64,000 bases of DNA from Cryptomeria japonica (lineage: Eukaryota; Streptophyta; Pinopsida; Cupressales; Cupressaceae), in assembly GCF_030272615.1 (NCBI RefSeq), contig NC_081414.1, forward strand, positions 520,492,185 to 520,556,184, written 5' to 3'. The position numbers and the translations under genes were made by a program. Positions 46,762 to 57,197 of this stretch are shown here, in pieces. Position 1 is the stretch's first letter, and every line of letters begins with the position of its first letter. The notes under the pieces are model-generated. The model saw only the letters and a program-made list of their open reading frames with translations, was not told the origin of the DNA and searched no databases.

Positions 46762-49700
46762 TGTTGGTTCCCAAAACCACAGATTGGGAATCAAAAGGGC
46801 TTGCCAAATATCTAACTGATCCAATCAGCCTTGGCCAATGAATAGGAATGGTCAAAGACCAAATTCCTCTGCACTTTAGGCTCCACTAAACCTAGGTAGG
46901 TATACCCTAATCTCCAAAGCATAAAGAGATTTCTTTATAGTGAATTTAAATTATTAAAAAAAGTTGTTTACAGGATAGGCAAACAATTTCCTGCAACTAT
47001 GCTTTATTGATACACTTTTAACTTGTTTTAATTTGAAATTAAAGTATAACTGGATGTGAATAAAAGTTATAACAGAATGGTGCTCGAACAAAGAATAATC
47101 ATGAAAGAACAAGGCAAGTAAAAACTAGTAATATATTTCTCCACTGAGGACTTTGTGCACACTTAATCTATTCACAAGAAATCATAAACAAACCAGTGCC
47201 TTATCTGACAGTTTACATGTCACTTAATGGACAAATACTTGTAATCTTTGGAGACAGTGTGAAGAAACAAACTATCATTGCAATATCTATAATGTATGCT
47301 ATGAGAACAACAAAAACAATTCTGCTATCTCTATACCAACAGATGATAAAACATTGCAACAAATCTTCTTCAGGATTTATCCAAAAGATTTTAAATCATT
47401 AACATTAGATGACATGAAAATGATATGAAGATGAAAACAATGAACCTTGTATATTGATTTTTGGGAACAATTGGTGTACAAAAACTACAGACTCACATAT
47501 ACTTCATAATTACACTTGTTTGCCCAAAATGAATTTTCATTTCTATGGACTTATCTTACATAACACTATAGGTTCCAACAAACAATCTAAAAAGATAATA
47601 GTCCCCCATAGAGTACCAAATGACTTATCATATATACATGACTTAAAAAATGCGAATGAAAGGACACACTCTTTCATTAGCACAAACTAAGACTAACAAA
47701 AAACTAACTATCCCTCTTAATTGCTATAACTAAAACACAATACAATGACATAGACTAACTCTTTCCATCCAACCGCTGACCACATTTCTAGATATGTCAA
47801 AGATATTTTTCCTCTTTATATGTGCAAGTGTTGAAGATAATATCTCTAACTGCTATCTATGTTGTAACAAAACCTTCAATTTGTTCCCCTATTTCATTCA
47901 TGTTCAACGCATCTGCATGAGCAACGTTAAGGGATGAACTAAGTAGAGATTTGCATTCGGTAATCCACTGGTGCTTATCCTTCATAACCCCTATATCATC
48001 TACCACATTCAAAAATCCATGACTAACAATCCATTTACAATCTTCATATTCAATATTCAACTTTGTTGTGAATCCTTGATGAGTGTCAATTATTTTTTTG
48101 ACTTTCTTGATCCTTTTGTCACTCAGTGTCTGATCCTGCAGTAGCATGTTTAACCTATCAAGGATCCTCTGGTGTGATAATGTGTTATCCATGGTTTTCT
48201 AGTAAATAGTCCAGAATTTCTCCAATACCTTCTGTAGATTTTCAATTCGTTTTGATAATAAGACACATGATGTGTCTGTCCTTATGTTCTGTATTCTTTC
48301 CTTCAATTTTTTGTTTTCCTTGTACAATTATTCACACTTATTTTTCAGTTTGGATTCATCTGCTATATGGGGTACAGGTTGGCCCCTACTTCTCAAAAGT
48401 TCTTCATAGAATAATTTATTCTTTCCTGCTTCTTTCATCAACATCTTCAACTATACTTTGTTTAATTTTGAGATATCAACTCCCATATCTGTCGTGACCA
48501 TGGGATCAACCTCTCCAACCTTCAACTTCATCATGTGTCCAAAAGACTTGTCCACATCTATGTTCTTTGGCCTTTTATTTGGGGGATAAAGAGCCCAAAA
48601 ATGCATAGCCTCATCGTCTGGATCATATCTTGATCCAATGAAGATGTCATTCACGCTCTGAATGTCCAATTTGAAATCCTTCTTCTCTGAATGCAATAGG
48701 CTATCAAAAATAAAAGATGTAGTAAGATCCCAACCTAGAAAAAGGATGATTCCCACCTCTACTAGAAGCTTCCTTCCCCTTTGAGGGTTCATGCTTTCTA
48801 CCTCTGCATCTATATCAGCTTTCAGTTTCCTAAGCATTTCTGCCTCATTCTTTGGCGTGATATCAGGCATTGCTTCTCTTAGGCTTTTTCCTTTCAAATG
48901 ATACAAGAAGGACCTAAATTCCTTTGATTTGATGAACTCATCATCAAACATAAAATAAGTATGCTCCTCTAGCCTAACATCTACATCCACATTTATCCTC
49001 GTAACAGTTATGTCATGTGCTTCAGGATTTTCTTCCCTTTCAGGCCTCCTAAATCTTGAAATAGCTTCATTTTCTCTTGACTCACTCTCTACCTCTTCTT
49101 CCTCTCCTATCACCCACGGCCATTGTTTCTTCTCATCTAGTTTTTGTTCTAAATCTTGGACTATCTATATAGCCTCCTCAGACTCCTTGTTCCTGAAGAT
49201 ATCCCAGGCTTCAACAACTCATGAAAGTAATCACCAAAAATATTTTTTTTCCTGCCCTGTGGGATATAGCCCTTAGGGTCATAGTTCTTCCGACCTGTGT
49301 GCTCATAGAGCTTGTAATCTTCTATCAACCTCTTGTCAATGATCTCATATGCCTTTATGGAGACAATTGTGAAATCACCAAAATGTAAGGTCCTAAACAA
49401 GAAAACATGCTTGTGAGCACACCCAAAATGCATTGCATTTGAGACACTCATCTGCCTTACAATCTCTAGGTAAGCAATTCTATCAGGTGCAGGCTTCGGC
49501 AACACATAAGGATTTACTTCAAGTTCAAAAACTCTAACATAGGTGAAGTCCTAGCACACATACATGTCACCCCAATTATGGTTTACTTTGGTATCCCCAT
49601 GTTCATGGGGTCTAAGGAATCATTTGATGTCCTCCGAAAATGACTGATCAAAAGACACTCCAAAAGCTTTGAATAAAGGCTACACAAAAAACTCTTCAAA

Positions 49701-50689
49701 CTTGATATAGTGGGATCTCATGAAACATGAATCACACAATGACCACCATAACTGTACAGGATTCTCCTCTCCATCTTTACCATGAATATTTAGCTTTATC
49801 TCCTCAAGCCACATTCCCCTGAGTCATCCATAAAACAAGATAGCATGCATCAACAAAGAGTAAAACTTAAAAGATTTGTTAGGGTTATTTTGAAGGCTTA
49901 AGAAACTCTCGTGTATTTTCTCAACAATATAAGTAGCATAGTTGAATTGTCTCGGCTCATGCATTTGTGTGTCGGTAGCAAGGACCAGAGGTCCTATCTG
50001 AGCTATATCTGTGATTTCAACTCCTCCCACTTGACCGCCCACCATATAGGTGTACTGCATATACTGCCTGAAGATATTGATATCAAATTGGGGCCCGTCC
50101 TCTTGTGTCAATTTTCCCTTTTCAGGCTTATGAATGGGAAAATTCCACCCATTGTATACGGTGTCCATCTTTGTATAATCTTCCTCTAGTTTCTCAAAAG
50201 ACAAAGGAACAATAGATTCAAAACCTAAACCAAAAACCTCCTGGATGGTGCCTACTAAGATATGGATGAAAGCATCACCATTTGGTAAGTGAATACATAT
50301 TTTCGGATCATTGTAAGCCCTAGCCAATGTTTTCATCAAGTGGACATTCACAAAGACATTAGGGACTACAAGCTTACCTAATCCAGTTGTCCGTGCATTT
50401 AAAATTAGGGCCGACTTATTTCTCCTTGTATAATGATACAAGAACAATTCATGACCTCTGATCTTGGTCCAGACATCGCCAATTTCTTTGAAATCATCCT
50501 CTAACTAGTCATGGATGGGTAGGTTAAGCTTTGATCTCCGAGATTTGGCTCCTAGTGAGCTCATTTGATCAATCATATCCTAGTTCAAATTTTGTTTCTC
50601 CACACTTTCTCCCCCTTTAGACTTCTTAGAAGCGCTTTCAAAGACTTCTGTGACCTTCCTCTTGCCCTTGGAACTAGAACCCTCCATAT
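46762..50689 (-). repeat. 5' LTR of Gypsy C, truncated
   Basis: It matches 35,457-39,386 throughout, with scattered substitutions and small indels. The outer 1.58 kb (U3) is missing: at 50,689 the homology stops and Copia B sequence begins. Confidence 0.8.
47857..50687 (-). pseudogene. Unidentified ORF inside the LTR of Gypsy C, copy 2
   Basis: This second copy of the LTR-borne ORF runs from ATG at 50,687 to a TAG at 47,857, about 940 codons. Open stretches lie at 50,447-49,824, 49,505-49,161, 49,113-48,451 and 48,192-47,857. The acidic segment, the YDPDDEAMHFWALYPPNKRP block and the Lys/Glu-rich C-terminal coiled coil (LNMLLQDQTLSDKRIKKVKK) are clearer here than in copy 1. The product is unknown. 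Both copies share most of their amino acid text even where the DNA differs, so the reading frame is probably genuine, but no domain is recognised. Confidence 0.65.
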
Positions 50690-50902
50690 GCTAAAAAGTG
50701 AAGTTTTACATTGCATGTTTTACTTTCAATTTGGCATTGTTGTCAAAGGGAGAGAAGAACTATGTGATTATGGGGAGAAGAACCAGTGACAAGATAAAGA
50801 CAAGGAGAGTACATGGTAAAATGTAAACCAGGATTCCTATTCACAATCACAACAATCAATGGTATTGATATTTGTATTGCCATCAATGCCAAAGGGGAAG
50901 AT
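50690..50902 (+). other. 3' untranslated region and polypurine tract of Copia B
   Basis: It contains 'ggcattgttgtcaaagggagagaag', shared with the 3' untranslated region of Copia F (near 12,973). AAAGGGGAAGAT at 50,891-50,902 abuts the 3' LTR. Confidence 0.75.
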
Positions 50903-52314
50903 TGTTGGCATTTGCATGAAGATTGCATTAATGATTTGTTATGTTGTCATTGATGTCAATTAATTGGTAATGATATTGTTATAATGTTGTTTTGTAACTG
51001 ATAGGAAGAGCTAGTGAGAGGAAACTGTAACCGGTAGGTAAGTTTGTGGAGTGAACCGGTATTGCTAAGTATTGGAGAGTTGAACCGATAAACCCTACCT
51101 ATTGATTTGATAAACCCTAACTGATTAAGTTTGGTGAATTATTTGCATTGGTTTATGATCTGATGATAAGAGGTAATGATTATGACATGTATGCATATTG
51201 TATGAACAGAGTTTCAAAGTGTTTTTGGCATGTTGAGATAACGGTTTTTGTCTAGGGAATGAGCAAGTATATTGCATGTAATGCAAAGCGCGTGATGAGT
51301 TACTGAGTTCCATAAAGTGGTGATCAAGGAGTGGTCGAAGCTTTCTTGAAGGATGTGTAGAGATTTTTATATAATCCAATGGTCACACTTGAACGGACTT
51401 GTTTGTAATCTTTATGAGAGAATTAGGTTTTTGTTGTATTACCGACCTAATTGATTTGTTTATAAGATCGATGAGTTGTTTTATTTTGGAGTTGGAAAAG
51501 TTTCAGTTGAGTGTGTGGTTTCTGAACTAGATGATGTATCTGTAGTTTGTGTAAAGGTAGATAGGAGCATGAAAAGGATTTGAACAAGCAAGTGTAGTGG
51601 TATTCAAACAGATCAACAAATCCCTATTGTTTTCTAACAATTATAGCAATTTGAAATCCCCTAACCGGGTAAGCTCTAACAAGCTTAGTGGTTTTCAAAT
51701 CCTCTAACCAGGTGGTCCATTATCTTGGATTTCAAATCCTCTACCGAGGTTACTCCTCACATCATATTGCTTCTAACAAGGCATTATAGTCAATCCCTTA
51801 ACCGGGTGGTTCCTAACATGATCTGTTCATAACAAAACTTTTTGTAAAAGCTTTAACAGGCTTGGCTCCTAACAAGGTGAACTTCAGAAGAGTTTAGAAT
51901 TCTTGTGAGTCTCATCTCACCATGTTTTTTCCTATTTGGGTTTCCATGTCAAAAATATTGTGTCAAGTGGTGAATGTTTTTGTGGTTATATTTTCTATGG
52001 TTGAATTACTTAACTACTTAATCCACTTTGATAAGTTATGATAACTGACAACAATATGAAATGAGTTTTACTTATGTAAGTAAAGTATTTGGATGTTTAT
52101 GAGTTTCAAGTTGTTTACTATTAATCTATTGTAACAGACAACCGGTTTAACTTGACAGTTTAATCTTGACAGTGATATTGCATTTATAGTTCTAAGTTTA
52201 CTTTGAGAAGTTGATTCTAAGATTGGTGAAAGTTAATATCTATTTTTCTATCTACTGATTCACCTCCTCCCTCTCAGTAGTTGACCGGGTCCTTATTCTT
52301 TCATCATACCATCA
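50903..52314 (+). repeat. 3' LTR of Copia B
   Basis: TGTTGGCATTTGC ... CCATCA matches the 5' LTR (30,069-31,455). It contains an extra short duplication around 51,090-51,120 ('gataaaccctaac'). It is followed by the CTTCT target-site duplication. Confidence 0.9.
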
Positions 52315-53600
52315 CTTCTTCCATAGCCTTGATCCATTGATCATCTCCAAAATCTTCCTTTGATGTTCTAGGCTCAATAGTGGAGATCATACAAGAATTC
52401 TCTCTTATTCTTCTTCTGGTTAACACACCAACATCTATATCTCCAATAATTTGATCAAGATTATGATTGAGTCTAACATACATTGGAATAACATGATCAT
52501 GTTCTTTGGGTTATTCTTATTCTTCATTACCTTTATCTTCTACAAAATCTACCTATTCAGATTGAACTAGTGCTGTAGTATTCATTTCACCAACTTCCGG
52601 CTTCACTGGTTCTGGTTCCAAAACCATAATGTAAGGTTCATCTTCCTCCTTCTCCTTGCTGGTTTCTCCTGAATCTTTAGAAAACTCATCCACTTGGACA
52701 TTAGCACTTTCAATGATCTTCTTTGTCTAGTTGTTGTAACATTTGTAGGCTTTGCTCTTTGTGGAGTAACCAAGAAATATGCCTTTGTAACTCTTAGCAT
52801 CAAACTTACCAACATAATCACATCTTTTGATAAAACATCTGCTACCAAAAATCTTAAAGTAACTGACATTAGGTGATCTACCATACCAGTATTCATAAGG
52901 AGTTTTATCCTTACCTGTTTTAACCAATATCTGGTTCATTGTGTAGAGAGTTGTGCTGACAGCTTCTCTCCAAAATGTCTTGGGTACACCTCCTTGTATT
53001 AGCATAGTCATTGCAGCTTCAACAACTGACCAGTTGTTCCTCTCTACAATACCATTCTATTGTAGTGTCCTAGGTGTAGAAAGTTGCCTCTTAATTCCAT
53101 TATCTTCATAGTATCTAGTGATTTCCTCTGAAGTAAATTCACCACCTTGGTCAATTCTTAAGCATTTAAGCTTTTTTCACTTTCTTTTTCAACTAAGGCT
53201 CTAAATGCCTTAAAATTGCTAAAGGATTTTGTCCTTCAATAATGTGACACACATCATTCTTGAGCAATCATCAGTAAAAATCATAAAATACCGATCACCT
53301 TGAATACTCCCAGTCCTTATTGGTCCACAAAGGTCAGTATGAACCAAATCTAGCAAATGTTTTGCTGAGAAAGATTTGATCTTAAAAGTTGAGCATGTCA
53401 TCTTCCCTAACTGACATTCCTTACACAGAGCATTCGCTAGTTTGTCCAACTGAGGCAAACCTCTTAATGATTTGGAATTACTGACTTCTACAATGTTATC
53501 AAAATTTACATGACAAAATCTTCGATTCCAAAGCCAACTATCTTCTACTTTTGCAATTAAACAATTGTTGATTTTAGAACTTAGGTGAAACAAGTTTCCA
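52315..53600 (-). pseudogene. pol: Copia A integrase and start of reverse transcriptase
   Basis: On the minus strand from 53,593: the pre-integrase zinc domain (N-R-R-F-C-H; CKECQLGKMTC), then LVHTDLCGPIRT with the first catalytic Asp, and GDRYFMIFTDDCSRMM. A frameshift follows near 53,218. R-T-D-Q-G-G-E-F and the Glu block (N-G-I-V-E-R-N-N near 53,050) follow. The tail (FWREAVSTTLYTMNQI, VSYFKIFGSRCFIKR, YKGIFLGYSTKSKAYKCYNN) ends at about 52,727. From there to 52,315 is the linker into reverse transcriptase, which continues at 30,068 after Copia B is removed. Confidence 0.85.
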
Positions 53601-53605
53601 TTTGT

Positions 53606-54307
53606 CTACTTGTTGGTTGCAATCAATTCACCTTTTCTTCCATAGATTTTGCACATCCCATTCTTGAATTCCAATGGATAACCTCTGTCATTGAGTTGAG
53701 CAACACTCAAAAGGTTGTGTTTGAGTCCTTCAACCCAGTAGACATCATCTGCACTGCTCTTTCCATTCAAAGAGATGGTTCCCTTTCCTTTTACCATGTG
53801 GGGTGAGTCATTCCCAAATCTCACAACACCTCCATGAAATTCCTTCAAAGTAAGAAACTTACTTTGATCATCAGTCATGTGGTGTGAACAACCATTGTCT
53901 ATAATCCAATCATCAAAACTATCCATGCGAGAGACTAATGCCTTCTCATATGATGCCTCTTCTTTAATGGTAACAAAGACAATGTCCTCATTTACATCTT
54001 CTTTAGATTCCTCATCTATAATTCCTCCATCCACTGCAATGAGACAATCTCTTTTGCCTTTGCCTTTGTACTTGTTATACTTCTCGTGTTTTTGCTCATT
54101 ATATCCATTTGGATAGTTAGCAGCAATATGTCCAATCTGGTTACATGCAAAACACTTCAAAGGTAATTTACCTCTGTACTTACTGGTACCTCTAGGTAAC
54201 TGCTTGGCCAACAATGCTTCAAGCTCAATCAGACTATCTTCATCATCAACCTCTCTACTGGATCTAGACTCATGATTGTGACTAGCTTCTCTACTTTTTC
54301 TTACCAA
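53606..54307 (-). pseudogene. pol: Copia A zinc knuckle and protease
   Basis: A 233-codon open stretch on the minus strand begins in the Ser/Arg-rich Gag tail. The zinc knuckle CFACNQIGHIAANY keeps two Cys and the His, but the last Cys is Tyr. The acidic linker is followed by the protease site DDWIIDNGCSHHMT, where the family has D-S-G, so Ser is replaced by Asn. The downstream VRFGNDSPHMVKGKGT and HNLLSVAQLNDRGYPLEFKN blocks are intact. It is the best-preserved Copia protease segment here, but probably inactive. Confidence 0.85.
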
Positions 54308-54309
54308 TG

Positions 54310-55480
54310 GATTTGAAACTAAAGCTCTAAATGCAGATTTTGATCTCTGAACACTTCCATCAAAACCATTTAATTCAAATGCAATTAATTTACCAATGAT
54401 GGAGCCAATAATTACCTTTGATTTATCAATAGACTTGAGTTCCTGAATGGCTGCAACTCAGATAGCGTAGACCAGTAGAAGGGTTCTAAACACCTTTCTA
54501 ACCACTGTGGTATCCTCCACTATACCACCAACACTTTTGATCTCACTGAATATCTCCTTGATCCTCCGACCATACTATTGACTGTTCTCTCCTTCAGCCA
54601 TCCGCATATCATCAAATTTACCTCTCAAACTCTCCTCTTTGGCAATCTTCACATGCTCATCACCGCTATAGATACCTCAAGTTTCTTCCACACTTCAAAA
54701 GAAGTCTCTAGACCATGGACATCAACATACTCTGAATCAGACAAGGAACTGATAATGGCCTCCAAAGCTTGATTATTCTCCTATTTCTCCTTCTTTTGAT
54801 CATCTGACAAAATCCCACTAAGCAAGTTATATTTAGTAACAACATGTTCCCAATATTGACTTCCTAAGCTTTTGATATAGATCTTCATCCTATCACTCCA
54901 GATTCTGTAATTTTCCCTATTGAACTTCAAACCTTCTTTCTTTATCATGTTCTCCTAGATCTTTTCCTCAAGCTATTAGGTTTCAACACCTTGCTAACCA
55001 CTATGGTATCCTCCACTGTACAACCAACACTTTTGATCTCACAAACTATGTCCTTGATCCTCTGACCATACTGTTGAATATTCTCTCCTTCATCCATCCG
55101 CATATCATCAAATTTACCTCTCAGACTCTCCTCTTTGGCAATCTTCACATGATCATCACTGCTATAGATATCCTCAAGTTTCTTCCACACTTCAAAAGTA
55201 GTCTCCAAACCATGGACATCAACATACTCTGAATCAGACAAGGAACTGATAATGGCCTCCAAAGGTTGATTATTCTCCTATTGCTCCTTCTTTTGATCAT
55301 CTGGCAAAATCCCACTAGGCAAGTTATATTTAGTAACAACTTGTTCCCAATATTGACTTCCTAAGCTTTTGATATAGATCTTCATCCTATCACTCCAGAT
55401 TCTATAATTTTCCCTATTGAACTTTGGACCTTCTTTCTTTATCATGTTCTCCTAGATCTTTTCCTCAAGCTGTTAGCCTT
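54310..55480 (-). pseudogene. gag: Copia A gag with internal tandem duplication
   Basis: On the minus strand the gag start lies near 55,444 (MIKKEGPKFNRENYRIW). It runs to about 54,981, then starts over: 54,979-54,487 repeats the same text with a period of 494 bases. Both copies include K-I-Y-I-K-S-L-G-S-Q-Y-W-E and the V-D-V-H-G-L-E-T block. TAG codons and frameshifts occur in both, so neither encodes a full Gag. The single-copy C-terminal part continues to 54,310. Confidence 0.8.
54487..55480 (-). repeat. 494-bp tandem duplication within Copia A gag
   Basis: The 54,487-54,979 and 54,981-55,480 stretches align from 'aacacctt.ctaaccact' to 'gatcttttcctcaagct' with scattered differences. Confidence 0.85.
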
Positions 55481-55500
55481 AAACACAAGAGGACCTGATT

Positions 55501-55514
55501 GCTCTGATACCAAT
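55501..55514 (-). other. Primer-binding site of Copia A
   Basis: On the minus strand ATTGGTATCAGAGC contains the exact initiator-Met-tRNA site TGGTATCAGAGC, directly after the LTR. Confidence 0.85.
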
Positions 55515-55680
55515 TGATGATATGATGAATCAATAAGGATCCAGTCAACTAATGAGAGGGGGGAGAGTGAATTAGTAGATAGAAAACAAACTAAAATTTC
55601 ACCAAACTTAAACCCAGCTCACAAATCAATCACTAAACTAACTGGTTTAGACATTGTACCAACAATTGCAACTACACAGT
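55515..55680 (-). repeat. 5' LTR fragment of Copia A
   Basis: It matches the first 165 bases of 13,775-15,195 and then ends. About 1.25 kb of the LTR is deleted, probably together with part of the 3' LTR of Copia F. Confidence 0.7.
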
Positions 55681-57197
55681 AGACAAATGAGCTTAACCTA
55701 AACTATCATTAGGCATTAGCATATGTTATTATTTCAGTTCATCTTAACTAGATTGTAGTCCAAATTTTATTGTAAGGTAGGGAACCTTCCGAGTTATTGT
55801 ATTTTGAGAAATGAGCTCTAGGCAGTGTTCCTGAATGCATGTGCATTCCCCATTATAATATTTACACATACTACTACAGAGTATCATCTTATTGTGGGTA
55901 GGTTCCCACAGTGGTTTTTCCCTTAACTGGGTTTTCCATGTCAAAATCTTGGTGTTATGTATGTTGTTGTTGTAGACACCTAAAAATTTCTCATTAATTC
56001 CACACTAATTCTTCTTCTATTTAATTAAGTAATTCTTTAATTATTTGATTAAACTAACCATTTCTTCTAATCATCACATTTATCATTACTAATTATTTAC
56101 ATTTCTATCATTTTCCCATTTAATCAATTAACCCTATCTCAATTATTAATTAAATATTAATTATTTAATTAATTATGATTTATTCCTTAAATAAATAATC
56201 TTTATTATTTAATTAATTCAATCTCCTAAGTTTAAATAATTTAATTTAAATTAATTTATTAAAATTCCTCCAATTCCCCAAATTATAATTCCAACTAATT
56301 TCATTTCATTTTCCCCCAAATTCGAATTGCATATCATTTCAATTAATTTCACATTTTACCAAATTTGAATATCAATTAATTTCATGTGCATTTCAACATT
56401 CGAATGACCAAATTCAAATCCAAATTGAAAATGAAAATCTAGTTCAATTTCAAATTCCTACATCACATTCTAAATCAGAATTGATTGATCAAATCAATTG
56501 TCTAATCAGTTAACTCAGTTAACTCATCAATCATCCTTTTTAACTCAAAATCAACTTTTTATGACTAATCCATCAATTCAATCATCTCCCTAATCTATTT
56601 CAGTCTACTGATAAGTCAAATGAGTTTACTAGCCAATCTATTTAGTTCACTCTCCCATCAATCATGTTAACAGATCAATCTATTGAGTTAACAAATCAGT
56701 CATGACCAGTTCACTGGTCAATAAACACTTGAGTTCTATTTCTCACCCCCTTTGTGTTGAAAATCTATAAATTCAACCTCATTTTCTCAATTCAAGCTAG
56801 AATCACAGAATCATAGTCTTCAAAATTGTTGTCCATCTTATGTAGGAAATCAAGTGCAATACCTGAGAGTCACCTACATCAACAACAATGGAGAAGAGAA
56901 ATGGAAGCCTTGCTATTTCAATTAAGGGAGTTTTAAATAGATCATTCTTTCAATTCAATTGATGTTGCATTATTCTATTGTCATCTAAGAGTAATATTGA
57001 TTAGATTAGAGTTGTGATTCACTCTTTGATGTCTAATTATGCAATTTACACTTAAATTACCCCGAAGTATAATTGTCTTTGTGTTCATCTTTGTTATTAT
57101 TGCAGTTGATTAAATATGAGATTGTGCTTAAATTACCTAATCCGATGAAAACTGATTCACCCCCCCTCTCAATTTTCCTTCATTTTCGTTACCAACA
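55680..57197 (+). repeat. 3' LTR of Copia F, second part
   Basis: Sequence at 55,893-55,965 and 57,075-57,197 matches bases 1-194 and ends CCAACA. A 1.1-kb insertion (55,971-57,072) lies inside. The exact left edge next to Copia A is uncertain. Confidence 0.7.
55971..57072. mobile_element. Probable solo LTR in the LTR of Copia F
   Basis: It starts TGTAGACACCTAAAAATT, a common form of plant LTR start, and is absent from the matching place in bases 50-100. The flanks GTTGT and ATTGT may be a decayed 5-bp target-site duplication. The right terminus is not a clear CA. The content is AT-rich and non-coding. Confidence 0.5.

Larger units (their letters stand above)
35457..50689 (-). mobile_element. 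Gypsy element C (minus strand) with 5.5-kb LTRs
   Basis: Read on the minus strand, the element has a 5' LTR (truncated, 50,689-46,762), primer site, gag, protease, RNase H, reverse transcriptase, integrase, polypurine tract and 3' LTR (40,968-35,457). Domain content and the D-L-G-A protease resemble plant Athila/Tat-type Gypsy elements. It interrupts RNase H of Copia B. The right end is damaged, so no target-site duplication survives. Confidence 0.8.
30069..52314 (+). mobile_element. Copia element B with perfect target-site duplication
   Basis: The LTRs at 30,069-31,455 and 50,903-52,314 are in the same orientation. CTTCT at 30,064-30,068 and at 52,315-52,319 is the 5-bp target-site duplication. 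Gypsy C is nested in its RNase H region. The two LTRs differ at about 13 of the first 200 aligned bases by my hand count, and the 3' LTR has a short duplication near 51,090, so the insertion is old. Confidence 0.9.
13775..55680 (-). mobile_element. Copia element A (minus strand, split twice)
   Basis: Read on the minus strand, the element has a truncated 5' LTR (55,515 to about 55,680), a primer site, gag-pol (55,480-52,315, 30,068-28,612), 3' untranslated sequence (15,580-15,196) and a 3' LTR (15,195-13,775). Copia B and LTR D interrupt it. Removing each insert brings homologous pol sequence back together. It lies inside the 3' LTR of Copia F. Confidence 0.8.
1..57197 (+). mobile_element. Copia element F, host of the nested insertions
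   Basis: The end of a 5' LTR (1-194), a primer-binding site, a broken gag-pol, a polypurine tract and a 3' LTR starting TGTTGG at 13136 are all in plus orientation. The 3' LTR is interrupted at 13774 and resumes near 55,680. Its last part repeats the sequence of bases 1-194 and ends CCAACA at 57197, the inverted counterpart of TGTTGG. The element therefore spans most of the window and its true start lies to the left. It is heavily decayed, with stops, frameshifts and an internal deletion in the reverse transcriptase region. Confidence 0.8.
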
